Position numbers and translations under genes: made by a program. The notes beneath the pieces are model-generated. The model did not search any database. It saw nothing but the letters and a program-made list of their open reading frames with translations, and was not told the origin of the DNA. Shown in pieces: positions 52,401-61,460 of a stretch of 64,000 bases of DNA; position 1 is the stretch's first letter, and each line of letters starts with the position of its first letter. This stretch comes from Thiothrix subterranea (lineage in GTDB: Bacteria; Pseudomonadota; Gammaproteobacteria; Thiotrichales; Thiotrichaceae), in NCBI RefSeq assembly GCF_016772315.1, contig NZ_CP053482.1:124001-188000 (forward strand). Direction: 5' to 3'.

Positions 52401-53384
52401 TTATTTGTAATCGTGATGCCCGCCGTCTTCTTCGCCAATTGCCAACGTGGTCGCAATGGGGTCATCCACTGGCGGCAAACCACCGTCTTCCTCACCTACC
52501 ATCAAGGTCGTAAAGCTTGGCTCTGGTCGGAAATTGCTAATGGTATAGCCCATTTCCTCATCCGCTATCTGGACGCTTTGATCAATATAAATCGACGCTG
52601 GCAGGCCATATTGCTTGTCGTAGCTGACATCAACCTTAGCCGCACCGCTTTTGATACCCTGTTCTACTAAATTAAACAAACCGTCAGCATTCAAATTGTA
52701 AATAGACTGCCTATTTGTTTGGCGATCATCAGGGAGCAACTCACCGGTATCCGCATAGGTAGCCGACTTAACGCTCCCGTCACGCACTTCAATATTAATC
52801 GGACGAATCGCATCACCCCGACAAAAGCAATTACGCTGTAAAGTAAACGAGTAATCGTCAATATCCAGCGAATCCCACTTTTTGCGGTTCGCGTCCAACT
52901 GTTGCTGCGCGTCTGAGCTTGTGGAACCGCCTGCATTAATGGCTTTCACATCGCGTGCAGTCAATTTCTGCCGCGAAATTTCACCACCGGTAATGCCGCC
53001 GGAAATGACCAAGGTATCACCCGCACTGAGCTTGCCGTCCTTTTTACTATCCAGCACCTCGTAACTCAACGCGCCCTTAATATCGAAACGTTCGCGCACA
53101 GCTTTATCTTGCTGCCGCGTCAATTGCAGCGGTTTAGGTTGCGGCTTGGATGGCTCAGTCGGGGGCAGTTTGTCACCAATCACTTGAATCAACTGCATAA
53201 TGAGCTTGATTAGGGCTTCATTATCGCCTTTGCCAAAGGTGTTGTTACCTGAATTGCTTTGAATCGCCTTCACCGCATCGCCAAGCACGCTAGTAGCAGT
53301 CGCCAGCGTCTGGGCTGAACTGCTGCTATTTTGATTAGCAACCTGCGTTGGCTTGCTTCCACTGCTCTGTGTTATCCCTGTCAT
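52401..53384 (-). CDS. Large graspetide precursor with DUF6174-like domain
   Basis: 327 residues from ATG 53384, with GGAGG 7 bases upstream. Order: Ser/Gln/Asn-rich N-terminus (1-60); Pro/Lys-rich segment (about 80-95); EF-hand-like loop DSKKDGKLSAGD (about 120); DUF6174-like domain (about 160-285) with DSLDIDDYSFTLQRNCFCRG, YDKQYGLPASIYIDQ and DEEMGYTISNF; C-terminal cores TTLMVGEEDGG and TTLAIGEEDGG. TTxxxxEE is the signature of plesiocin-type graspetides, in which Thr and Glu side chains are joined by ester bonds. The gene next to it encodes an ATP-grasp ligase. No signal peptide is seen. A precursor this large with a folded domain is unusual. Confidence 0.82.
   Translation of the reverse strand: MTGITQSSGSKPTQVANQNSSSSAQTLATATSVLGDAVKAIQSNSGNNTFGKGDNEALIKLIMQLIQVIGDKLPPTEPSKPQPKPLQLTRQQDKAVRERFDIKGALSYEVLDSKKDGKLSAGDTLVISGGITGGEISRQKLTARDVKAINAGGSTSSDAQQQLDANRKKWDSLDIDDYSFTLQRNCFCRGDAIRPINIEVRDGSVKSATYADTGELLPDDRQTNRQSIYNLNADGLFNLVEQGIKSGAAKVDVSYDKQYGLPASIYIDQSVQIADEEMGYTISNFRPEPSFTTLMVGEEDGGLPPVDDPIATTLAIGEEDGGHHDYK
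52419..52511 (-). other. Two predicted graspetide core repeats
   Basis: Core 1, TTLMVGEEDGG, is coded at 52479-52511 and core 2, TTLAIGEEDGG, at 52419-52451, separated by LPPVDDPIA. Both keep TT-x4-EE-D-GG. The tail GGHHDYK follows. Up to two esters per core are predicted from the plesiocin pattern. Confidence 0.8.
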
Positions 53385-53598
53385 CGTGAATCCTCCAGTG
53401 TTAGGGTATATGCCCAATTTGGCATATCTGATTCTTCACATTTGTAACGCCAGTACCGATTACCTTCAGATGGGCAGACATTTTTATCTTATGAGCGGCA
53501 AGGGAAAGCGCTACACTTGAACCCATCGCCAATATGCTTTACAACACCACTTACTCGTACTACTCGTCAATTTCGCCTTAATCGCTTTTGGAGGACAC

Positions 53599-55776
53599 AT
53601 GGCAACCCGCGAAGAACTCAGCGCACAAGCATCCGCCTGCAATGATGCAGAATCCTACGCCGCCCTTGCTAAACAAGCCGCAGCCGAACCCGCCGATCTG
53701 GACTACGCCAAAGAATTGCTGGCAAAAGGCGAATCCAACTGCTCTTTCCCCGCGCATTACGTCGCGGTTGCGGAAGGCTATGTGGCGGCTGGTGATAACG
53801 ACAAAGCCGCTGCCCTGTACGACGAAGCCGCCAATGCGTGCTTTGATGCCAAAGAAAAAGCTGAAACTGGCTACAGCATTGCCAAATTCCTCGGCGACCG
53901 CGACAAAGGCCGTGCGTTGTTGGAAGAAGCCATCAGCGAAACCACCAATACCACCGAATTGCTGTCTTACGCCGGTTACGTGCAAGACGCACTGCAAGAC
54001 AATGCGCTTGCCAACAAGCTGTTCAGCAAAGTCACTGCCAACTGCAAAAGCATTGCCGATTACCAAAAACTGGCGAGCGACATTAAAAACAGCGGCAACC
54101 CTACTACCGCGCTGATGGTCTTCAAAAAGGCCGCACCTTCCAGCAGCGAAACTGCCGACGTGGTGAGCTTTGCGAAAGGTTTAAAAGACCTGTTCGGCGA
54201 TGATAAAGAAGTCGCAGCGACACTGGGCGATGCGGAAAGCAATTGCATGTTCCCCGCGCAATTTGTGGTACTCGCAGGCGGTTTCATGAACCTGCTCGGC
54301 GACAAAGCCAAAGCCGAAGATTTGCTGGAACAAGGCAAAAACTTCGCCATGAGCGGTGAAGAAAACCTCGACCTTGCCACCGGTTACGCCAGCTTACTGG
54401 GCGACCAAGCCACTGCTAAAGATATGTACGGTGTTGCCCTGAACGAATTCAGCGGCAAAGAAGACCTGTTGAAACTCGCCAGTGCCGTTGCCGCCAATAT
54501 GGATGACAAAACCATCGCAGGCAAAGCTTACGACAAACTCGCCAGCAAACTCAGCACCCCTACCGATTTGGCAATGTTGGCAAAAGCCGTCAACGACAAC
54601 CTCGGTGACAAAGACCGCGTTGCCAGCATTTACGCTGCTGCGGAAAGCAAAGCCACTAACGCTGCCGCCTTGGTATCACTCGCAGGCGAAGTCAATGCCA
54701 ACTTGCAAGACCCTGCCAAAACCAACGCGCTGTACGCCAAAGCGGTTGACGCTTGCAAAGTTTACACTGACGCAACCAGCATCCTCGAAGCCCTCGCCAA
54801 AAATCCGGCGGATACAGCATTGGCAGGCACTGCCCTGCAAAAAGCACTGGAGCTGACCGACACCAACGCACAAGTATTAGACGTAGCGCAACGCGCCCAA
54901 AAACTGACACCGGGCGACAATACCGTGGTTATCCAGGCTCTCGACAAAGCCGAAGCTAACGTCAGTTCCCTCGATGAAATGCGCAAACTGGCAAATGCAT
55001 CCAAGCAATTGCTGGCGGATGATGCCGAGCGCAACGACCGCATCAGCGGGAAACTGGCTAAGCGCGAAGCCAGCCAAGCGCGTTACACCGAATTCCAAAA
55101 TCAGGAAAAAACCCTGACGCGCCCCAACCAGTTCATTGCACTGGCAGGTGCGGTGGTCGAAGAACTGGAAGACACCTCCTACGCCAGCCAATTGCTGACC
55201 ACGGCGGAAGAAAAGATGCAGGATGCAGGTACATTCAGCTTTGCCGCTTACCAGCCACTGATCGTTTCCGTCGGCAATCTGGTCAAAGACAAAGCATGGT
55301 TAGCGCGTTTGCTCGACTTAGCCGCGAACAACAGCAATACCTTTGCCCAAGTGCGCAACCTTGGCGAAACCGTCAGCAAGCAACTCAGCGACACTGAGTT
55401 TGGCAAAACTTGGACGCAGCAATTCTACGCCGCACAACTGGAAAAACTGGATGCCAGCAACGCCAGTACTTTCGAGTACAATAAACTTGCTAAAGCGGTG
55501 AAAGAGCATTTGGATGACGACGCGCAAGCGCAAACGATTTTGGACAAAGGTGAAGCCAAAGCCGAAAACCATTTCCACTTTGCTTACATGGCAGAACTGG
55601 CGCAAAAATGGGGCAATAGCAGCAAAGCCGAGAGCTTATACGCTAAAGCCACTGCCGCGTGTCAGGATGCCAGCCAGCAACGTGAATTGGCGGATTTGAT
55701 GCGTAAAGCGGGTGTGGTGAGCACACTGGCGCAAGCGGCAACGCCAAGTCAGGGTGGCAAAGGCACTTATTGGTAA
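53599..55776 (+). CDS. Helical-repeat protein of unknown function
   Basis: 725 residues of alpha-helical repeats of about 33-36 residues throughout, for example FPAHYVAVAEGYVAAGDNDKA and FPAQFVVLAGGFMNLLGDKA, with recurrent A-x-LYxKA endings. TPR/Sel1-like solenoid, probably a protein-binding scaffold. No signal peptide or membrane segment; acidic and Ala-rich. GGAGG is 7 bases upstream of ATG 53599. First gene of a three-gene set with the protease and helicase, divergent from the graspetide pair. Confidence 0.8.
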   Translation: MATREELSAQASACNDAESYAALAKQAAAEPADLDYAKELLAKGESNCSFPAHYVAVAEGYVAAGDNDKAAALYDEAANACFDAKEKAETGYSIAKFLGDRDKGRALLEEAISETTNTTELLSYAGYVQDALQDNALANKLFSKVTANCKSIADYQKLASDIKNSGNPTTALMVFKKAAPSSSETADVVSFAKGLKDLFGDDKEVAATLGDAESNCMFPAQFVVLAGGFMNLLGDKAKAEDLLEQGKNFAMSGEENLDLATGYASLLGDQATAKDMYGVALNEFSGKEDLLKLASAVAANMDDKTIAGKAYDKLASKLSTPTDLAMLAKAVNDNLGDKDRVASIYAAAESKATNAAALVSLAGEVNANLQDPAKTNALYAKAVDACKVYTDATSILEALAKNPADTALAGTALQKALELTDTNAQVLDVAQRAQKLTPGDNTVVIQALDKAEANVSSLDEMRKLANASKQLLADDAERNDRISGKLAKREASQARYTEFQNQEKTLTRPNQFIALAGAVVEELEDTSYASQLLTTAEEKMQDAGTFSFAAYQPLIVSVGNLVKDKAWLARLLDLAANNSNTFAQVRNLGETVSKQLSDTEFGKTWTQQFYAAQLEKLDASNASTFEYNKLAKAVKEHLDDDAQAQTILDKGEAKAENHFHFAYMAELAQKWGNSSKAESLYAKATAACQDASQQRELADLMRKAGVVSTLAQAATPSQGGKGTYW

Positions 55777-55816
55777 GCGGCGTGATGAACACATCGTGCC
55801 ATGAGGTATTGCACGC

Positions 55817-57193
55817 ATGAAACCCCGTAGCCATCAAGTTGGCGGCTGCCGGGTTGGGGCTGTCCCCACGGATGCCAAACGCCGTAAAATTGGCCGTTCT
55901 GCCGCGAAACCGTTGCCCGCTAAAGTTGACCTACGGCCGTATTTGACTGAGGTTGAGGAACAAGTGGGCAACAGTTGCGTGGCGAATGCGTGCGCAGGTG
56001 CGTATGAATACTTGGCTAAACGTCATTTGGGGGAATCCGCTGATGTCAGCCGCTTGTTTATTTATTACAACGCCCGTTATGAAGACGATGACAGCGAGAA
56101 TGACGACGGCACATCCATGCAATCGGCGATCGAGGGATTAAAGAAATACGGGGCGTGCCACGAAAATTTGTGGCCTAACGACACAGACTGCATTACCGAA
56201 GAACCGGCGGCGGAAGCTTATGAACACGCCGCCAATTTCAAAATTGCCGAAGCCGAATACGTCGAAACAGATTTGGATTTGTATCGCCACACCTTGGCAG
56301 AAGGCTACCCCATTGCGTTTTGCTTGAACACCTTCTCTTCGTTTGATGAAGCAACCGACAACCGTGGGCGCGTCCCTTTACCAAAAAAGACCGAGCAAGT
56401 ACGCGAAGAACACGGCTGGCACGCCATGCTTTGTGTTGGCTATTTAGACAAAGATAAGATGTTCATCGTGCGTAATTCTTGGGGCAATGAATGGGGCGAC
56501 AATGGCTATTGCTACATTCCCTACAAATACGTGATTCACGCTGAACTCAACGGACATGATACTTGGGTCGTCAAAGCGGTTGAGGACTTGGATTTTAATG
56601 CTGACATTGAATCCGAAGATGACAGCTCTTACTTTGCGGAAGATGGCGCAATCCAACTGTTCGATTTCTATGTTGCCACGGACGCGGTTGAGGATTTTTC
56701 TACGGCATTGGAAGCATTGTGTGAACAATATGCCAATGCGGAAGCCTTCTATTTTGACTACGAAGAAAGCGAAGAAGATGGCATCACTTACGCCATTATC
56801 AGCAACTTTGACATCTCGCTGGATGACCCTGAGACGTTCTTGGAAGAACTGGATGCGTTGTGCAACGAATGGGCAGACGCTGAAAATTACGCTTTCAGCA
56901 TAGAAGGTTACGACGATGATGATAGCGAAGCCGCTGCCGCACTGACGTTAAGTGATTTCTATATCTACACCGACCACGCTGAAACCGTCGCCGCAAAAAT
57001 TGAAAAGTTATGCGCCAAACACACGACTGACGATGATTATACGCTTGAATGGGAAGAGAGCGAGGATGAAAACGGTGCTTACCTTGGATTTTCAACCTTT
57101 GAAATCACGCCAGATGATGAAGAAGCATTTTTAGCCGCACTGGAAACACTTTGCGAAAAACTATCCAACGATAACGGTTATAACTGGGAATAA
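55817..57193 (+). CDS. Papain-like (C1) cysteine protease with acidic C-terminal repeats
   Basis: 458 residues. Catalytic Cys in EEQVGNSCVANACAGAYEYL (about 53), catalytic His in HGWHAMLCVGY (about 197), Asn in VRNSWGNEWGDNGYCYIP (about 218). The usual Gln of the oxyanion hole is probably the Q of EEQVGNSC. From about 270 follow acidic repeats of about 50 residues (LSDFYIYTDHAETVAAKIEKLC, FSTFEITPDDEEAFLAALETLC), each ending near LC. No signal peptide, so it is cytoplasmic. Its stop overlaps the helicase start (TAATG). Confidence 0.85.
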   Translation: MKPRSHQVGGCRVGAVPTDAKRRKIGRSAAKPLPAKVDLRPYLTEVEEQVGNSCVANACAGAYEYLAKRHLGESADVSRLFIYYNARYEDDDSENDDGTSMQSAIEGLKKYGACHENLWPNDTDCITEEPAAEAYEHAANFKIAEAEYVETDLDLYRHTLAEGYPIAFCLNTFSSFDEATDNRGRVPLPKKTEQVREEHGWHAMLCVGYLDKDKMFIVRNSWGNEWGDNGYCYIPYKYVIHAELNGHDTWVVKAVEDLDFNADIESEDDSSYFAEDGAIQLFDFYVATDAVEDFSTALEALCEQYANAEAFYFDYEESEEDGITYAIISNFDISLDDPETFLEELDALCNEWADAENYAFSIEGYDDDDSEAAAALTLSDFYIYTDHAETVAAKIEKLCAKHTTDDDYTLEWEESEDENGAYLGFSTFEITPDDEEAFLAALETLCEKLSNDNGYNWE

Positions 57194-60078
57194 TGCAGAT
57201 ACTACTTTACAACGAACTGAATCCTGACAAAATCACCGGCTTCCGCAAATGGCGCTCTTTCATCGAAGCCGATGACCTCAAGTCCGCTGACGTCAAAAAA
57301 ATCGGTGACAACTTATACCGAGCGCGGCTCAACCGCAGCGACCGTTTGCTGCTGGCTTTTTACCACTACCAAGATCAACGCTACGCATTGGTGCTGGAAT
57401 ACCTAAAAAGCCACGATTACGCCGGATCACGCTTCCTCAGTCACGGCGCGGTTATCGACGAAGACAAAATCCCCGCACTCGAACACGCCCCCGATGACAC
57501 TCCCACCCTTGCTTACGTCAATACCCAACACGGGCGTTTCAATCTGCTGGATAAAATCATCTCGTTTGACGACACCCAGCAAGCCGTTTTCGAGCTGCCG
57601 CCACCGCTGGTGATCATCGGTTCGGCAGGCAGCGGCAAAACCGCCTTGACCTTGGAAAAGCTCAAAGCCTGCCCCGGCGATGTCCTGTACGTCACGCTAT
57701 CGCCGTATCTGGTGAAAAATTCCCGCGACCTGTATTACGCCCACGGCTACGAAAACGCGCAACAACACGTCGATTTCCTCTCCTTCCAAGAATTTCTCGA
57801 AAGCATCCAAATCCCAGGCGGCAAACCGATTCATTTCCGCGAATTTGCGCAGTGGTTCAGCCGTTTACCGCGCACACCCATTAAAGATGCACACAAACTG
57901 TTCGAGGAATTCAAAGGAGTCATAACCGGCCCTTCCGTTGACAGCGCTTACCTCAGCCGCGACGAATACCTCAATCTCGGCATCAAGCAGTCCATTTTCT
58001 TGGAAGACGAACGCCCAGTTGTTTACGATATTTTCAGCCGCTACCTGACTTTTTTGCAGGAAAACCAGCATTACGATAGCAATATTCTCAGCCACCAATA
58101 CCTAGAACGGGTTGCACCACGCTACGATTTCGTGGTGGTTGACGAAGTGCAGGATTTAACCAATATCCAGCTTTTCCTCATTCTCAAAACCTTGCGTGAC
58201 CCCACCGGATTTTTGCTGTGTGGTGATTCCAACCAAATCGTCCACCCCAATTTTTTTTCATGGAGCAAGCTCAAAAGCCTGTTTTACACCCACGGCGAAT
58301 TGCAGGCGGATGTCGATTTAATCCGCATCCTGAGCACCAATTACCGCAATTCCCCGCAAGTCACCGCGCTGGCAAATCGGATTTTGCTGCTCAAAAATGC
58401 CCGCTTCGGCTCGATTGACCGCGAAAGCAATTATCTGGTGCACAGTAACGGGCATGTGCAAGGCGATGTGGTATTTCTGCAAGACCGCGATAATATTCGC
58501 CGTGAACTGGATGCCAAAACCCGCAGTTCCACCCGTTTCGCCGTGGTAGTCATGCACCCCGAACAAAAAGCCGAAGCGCAACAACATTTCAACACGCCGC
58601 TGGTCTTCTCGATCCAAGAAGCCAAAGGGCTTGAATACGACAATATTATTCTCTACAACTTTCTGAGTGCCGAAAACAAGCGCTTCCGCGAGATTAGCGC
58701 AGGTGTCACCCACGCCGACCTGCAGCAAGACCTGACGTATGCTCGCGCTAAAAATAAAACCGATAAGTCACTAGAAACCTACAAGTTTTACATTAACGCA
58801 CTATACGTTGCCCTCACCCGTGCGGTGCGTAATTTGTATTGGATCGAAGCCGAATCCAAACAACACGTACTCGATTTACTCGGCTTGCACAATGCGCAAG
58901 AGACACTCAATCTCGCTAACCAAAATTCCAGCCGCGAAGAATGGCAACGCGAAGCCCACAAACTCGAATTGCAAGGCAAGCAAGAACAAGCTGATCGTAT
59001 CCGCCAAGAAATTCTCCAGCAACAAACCCCGGATTGGGCAGTTTATACCGGCGAAACCTTGCAGCATTTGCACACCCAAGCCATTCAGCAAGGCGATAAA
59101 AAAGCTCGGCTGTCACTGTTTGAAGTCGCTCTGGTATACGAAGATCGGCAATGCCTACGTGATTTGCTCAAGGTTGATTTCAAACCCGCCAGACATCCCG
59201 CCAATGGGATCAAGCAATTACAGCAGAAATATTACCTGCCTTATCAGCTTAAAAATCCAGTGGCATTGCGCAACCAGCTTAATAAATTTGGCGTGGATTT
59301 TCGCAACCCATTCAACCAAACCCCGCTCATGGTGGCGGCTTGGCTGGGCAATTCAAGCTTAATTCATGAACTGGCGGCGCTCGGTGTCAACCCCGAATAC
59401 GTGGATAATAACCAATTCACCGCGTTTCAGATTGCCTTGCAACAAGCCAGCAAAGACGAGAAATACGCCAAACATCACCTTGCCAGCATTTACCGGCAAC
59501 TTTCCCCCGACAGTTTAAGCATTCAAATTGACGGCAAATTATTAAAACTCGACCAGCACAGCATGGAATTTTTCCTGCTCAATCTAATGATTGCGCTGTT
59601 TTACCGCGCCCTGCCTCTTAAAATTGGTGGAAACGGTGGTTTTGGTACACAAGACATTATTGACGCAGTGGCACATTTCCCACCGGATGTGTTAAGCCCA
59701 CAACGCAAACAACGCGCTTATATTTCCAGTATTTTCTCGAAAAACGAGATGTACCGCGACGACCGTTACAACCGCAAACTGTTCTATCGGGTGCGCCAAG
59801 GGCATTACCTGTTTAACCCTAGCCTGATGCTGAAAGTGGAAGGCGAGTGGGTCAATATTTACGATGTGCTGGATCTCGATAAATTGGCTTACCACCCCGC
59901 CGATACCCCGGATTGGTGGAGCGAACACGATCAAGCCCGCTGGGACGCTTGGCTGGATGCGGGACGCGACCACATTAAACACCAGCTTCAGCAAGTGCGT
60001 ACTGCCATGCTGAATGATGCACTCTCCATGTTAAAATCCCTGTGCGAACAAGAGTTACGTAAGATTCAGGACAGTTAA
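57193..60078 (+). CDS. RelE-like / SF1 helicase / ankyrin fusion protein
   Basis: 961 residues. N-terminus (about 1-85) resembles RelE/ParE toxin folds (KKIGDNLYRARLNRSDRLLL, ALVLEYLKSHDY). Then a UvrD/Rep-type helicase: Walker A IIGSAGSGKTALTLEKL (about 137), FVVVDEVQDLTNIQ, LCGDSNQIVHPNFFSW, STNYRNSPQV, SIQEAKGLEYDNIILYN and NALYVALTRAVRNLYW. Ankyrin-like segment near 700-740 (NPFNQTPLMVAAWLGNSSLIHELAALGVNPEYVDNNQFTAFQIAL described as paired repeats) and an extended unknown C-terminus. Fusions of this kind and the protease partner suggest a defence or stress module, but the role is unknown. Confidence 0.82.
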   Translation: MQILLYNELNPDKITGFRKWRSFIEADDLKSADVKKIGDNLYRARLNRSDRLLLAFYHYQDQRYALVLEYLKSHDYAGSRFLSHGAVIDEDKIPALEHAPDDTPTLAYVNTQHGRFNLLDKIISFDDTQQAVFELPPPLVIIGSAGSGKTALTLEKLKACPGDVLYVTLSPYLVKNSRDLYYAHGYENAQQHVDFLSFQEFLESIQIPGGKPIHFREFAQWFSRLPRTPIKDAHKLFEEFKGVITGPSVDSAYLSRDEYLNLGIKQSIFLEDERPVVYDIFSRYLTFLQENQHYDSNILSHQYLERVAPRYDFVVVDEVQDLTNIQLFLILKTLRDPTGFLLCGDSNQIVHPNFFSWSKLKSLFYTHGELQADVDLIRILSTNYRNSPQVTALANRILLLKNARFGSIDRESNYLVHSNGHVQGDVVFLQDRDNIRRELDAKTRSSTRFAVVVMHPEQKAEAQQHFNTPLVFSIQEAKGLEYDNIILYNFLSAENKRFREISAGVTHADLQQDLTYARAKNKTDKSLETYKFYINALYVALTRAVRNLYWIEAESKQHVLDLLGLHNAQETLNLANQNSSREEWQREAHKLELQGKQEQADRIRQEILQQQTPDWAVYTGETLQHLHTQAIQQGDKKARLSLFEVALVYEDRQCLRDLLKVDFKPARHPANGIKQLQQKYYLPYQLKNPVALRNQLNKFGVDFRNPFNQTPLMVAAWLGNSSLIHELAALGVNPEYVDNNQFTAFQIALQQASKDEKYAKHHLASIYRQLSPDSLSIQIDGKLLKLDQHSMEFFLLNLMIALFYRALPLKIGGNGGFGTQDIIDAVAHFPPDVLSPQRKQRAYISSIFSKNEMYRDDRYNRKLFYRVRQGHYLFNPSLMLKVEGEWVNIYDVLDLDKLAYHPADTPDWWSEHDQARWDAWLDAGRDHIKHQLQQVRTAMLNDALSMLKSLCEQELRKIQDS

Positions 60079-60080
60079 TC

Positions 60081-60986
60081 GTGATCAATTACAAACATTT
60101 GTATTACTTTCGTGAAGTAGCCACCTTGGGCAGCATTGTGCGTGCCTGCGAAAGCCTGAACCTGACGCCACAAACCATTAGCGGGCAATTGCAATTGCTG
60201 GAAGAATCCCTCGGTGTCAAGCTCTTCCGCAAACAAGGGCGCAATCTGGAACTCACCGACGCGGGGCATACCGCGCTACGTTATGCCGATGAAATTTTTC
60301 AATTAGGCAGTGCCTTGGAACAAGCTTTGCAAACCCACCCTTCCGGGCAGGCACGGCTGTTTCGGGTCGGTATCGTCGATGTTGTCCCTAAAACCATTGC
60401 CTACAAATTGCTGGAACCGGCAATGCTGCTCAGCCCGCAAATTCACATTGTGTGCCACGAAGGGCCCTTACCTGACTTACTGGGGGAACTTGCCATGCAC
60501 CGTATTGAGCTGGTAATTGCGGACAAACCGCTTCCCAACACGCTGCCAATCAAAGGTTTTTCACACCGCTTGGGGTTCAGCAGCATTAGCTTTTTTGCGC
60601 ACACCACGGTGAAAGCAGGCTTACAGGGTAAATTCCCAGAATGCTTAAACAATGCGCCCCTGCTGATTCCGAGCGAAGGCACGTCAGTACGCAATGAACT
60701 CATGAATTGGTTTCATCAGCAGAAAGTGCAGCCGAATATTATTGGAGAATTCGATGATAGCGCTCTGATGCGAGCATTTGGCTTTGGCGGGGCGGGTATT
60801 TTTGTTGCACCTTCGGTGCAGGAAGATACGTTTACCCAAGAGCCGGATATTCATTGCATTGGGCAAGCAGACGGGGTGATGGAACAATTTTTTGCGATTT
60901 CGGTGGAACGGCGGATTAGCCATCCTGCGGTCTTGGCGATTACCAAGAGTGCGCAGGACTGGCTACAGCCTAAAGCCAAGGCTTAA
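60081..60986 (+). CDS. nhaR: LysR-family regulator, NhaR-type
   Basis: 301 residues from GTG 60081. HTH: INYKHLYYFREVATLGSIVRACESLNLTPQTISGQLQLLEESLGV, close to NhaR (INYNHLYYF...). The effector domain follows, with VGIVDVVPKTIAYKLLEP. NhaR activates Na+/H+ antiporter genes in response to Na+; no antiporter gene lies adjacent here. It starts 2 bases after the helicase stop, so it may be read from that transcript. Confidence 0.88.
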   Translation: MINYKHLYYFREVATLGSIVRACESLNLTPQTISGQLQLLEESLGVKLFRKQGRNLELTDAGHTALRYADEIFQLGSALEQALQTHPSGQARLFRVGIVDVVPKTIAYKLLEPAMLLSPQIHIVCHEGPLPDLLGELAMHRIELVIADKPLPNTLPIKGFSHRLGFSSISFFAHTTVKAGLQGKFPECLNNAPLLIPSEGTSVRNELMNWFHQQKVQPNIIGEFDDSALMRAFGFGGAGIFVAPSVQEDTFTQEPDIHCIGQADGVMEQFFAISVERRISHPAVLAITKSAQDWLQPKAKA

Positions 60987-61442
60987 TTACAAACCGAAAT
61001 CGTCCGCAGGAACGCCCAAATCGCGGCAAATTTCACGCACGACTTGCTTTTCCTTATCATCAAACGAGCCGTCGGCACTGCCGATTGCCATGCAAACGCG
61101 CACCATCAAGCGTGCTGCATCGGGTTTGCTACGCAGCTTACCGATCATTTTCAGGGCTTCGGCTTTACCGATTTCGTTGTCAAACTCAAAGTTTTCGGTC
61201 ACTTTGTTAAACACTGCAATCACGTCTTTGGTTTCAAAGACTTTCAATTCATCCGATTGCTGGATGAATTTCATCATCTTTTGCTTTTCGGACGCATCAA
61301 TACTGCCATCCGCAGCCGCGACTAAACCGCAACCGGCAACGCACGCTTCCATGAATTCACGATTTTTGAATTTACCGACTTCGGTTGCTAATTTAGCGCG
61401 GGCTTCCCCGACTTTTTCTTTCAAACTATCAAAAAATGACAT
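60987..61442 (-). CDS. terB: TerB-family tellurite resistance protein
   Basis: 151 residues. TerB helical domain with metal-binding acids: CGLVAAADGSIDASEKQKMMKFI and GSADGSFDDKEKQVVREICRDL. Cytoplasmic, usually associated with TerC. It is last in the ter cluster, 18 bases after terC, and its stop abuts the nhaR stop. Confidence 0.93.
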   Translation of the reverse strand: MSFFDSLKEKVGEARAKLATEVGKFKNREFMEACVAGCGLVAAADGSIDASEKQKMMKFIQQSDELKVFETKDVIAVFNKVTENFEFDNEIGKAEALKMIGKLRSKPDAARLMVRVCMAIGSADGSFDDKEKQVVREICRDLGVPADDFGL

Positions 61443-61460
61443 AAATAATCTCCTTACAAG

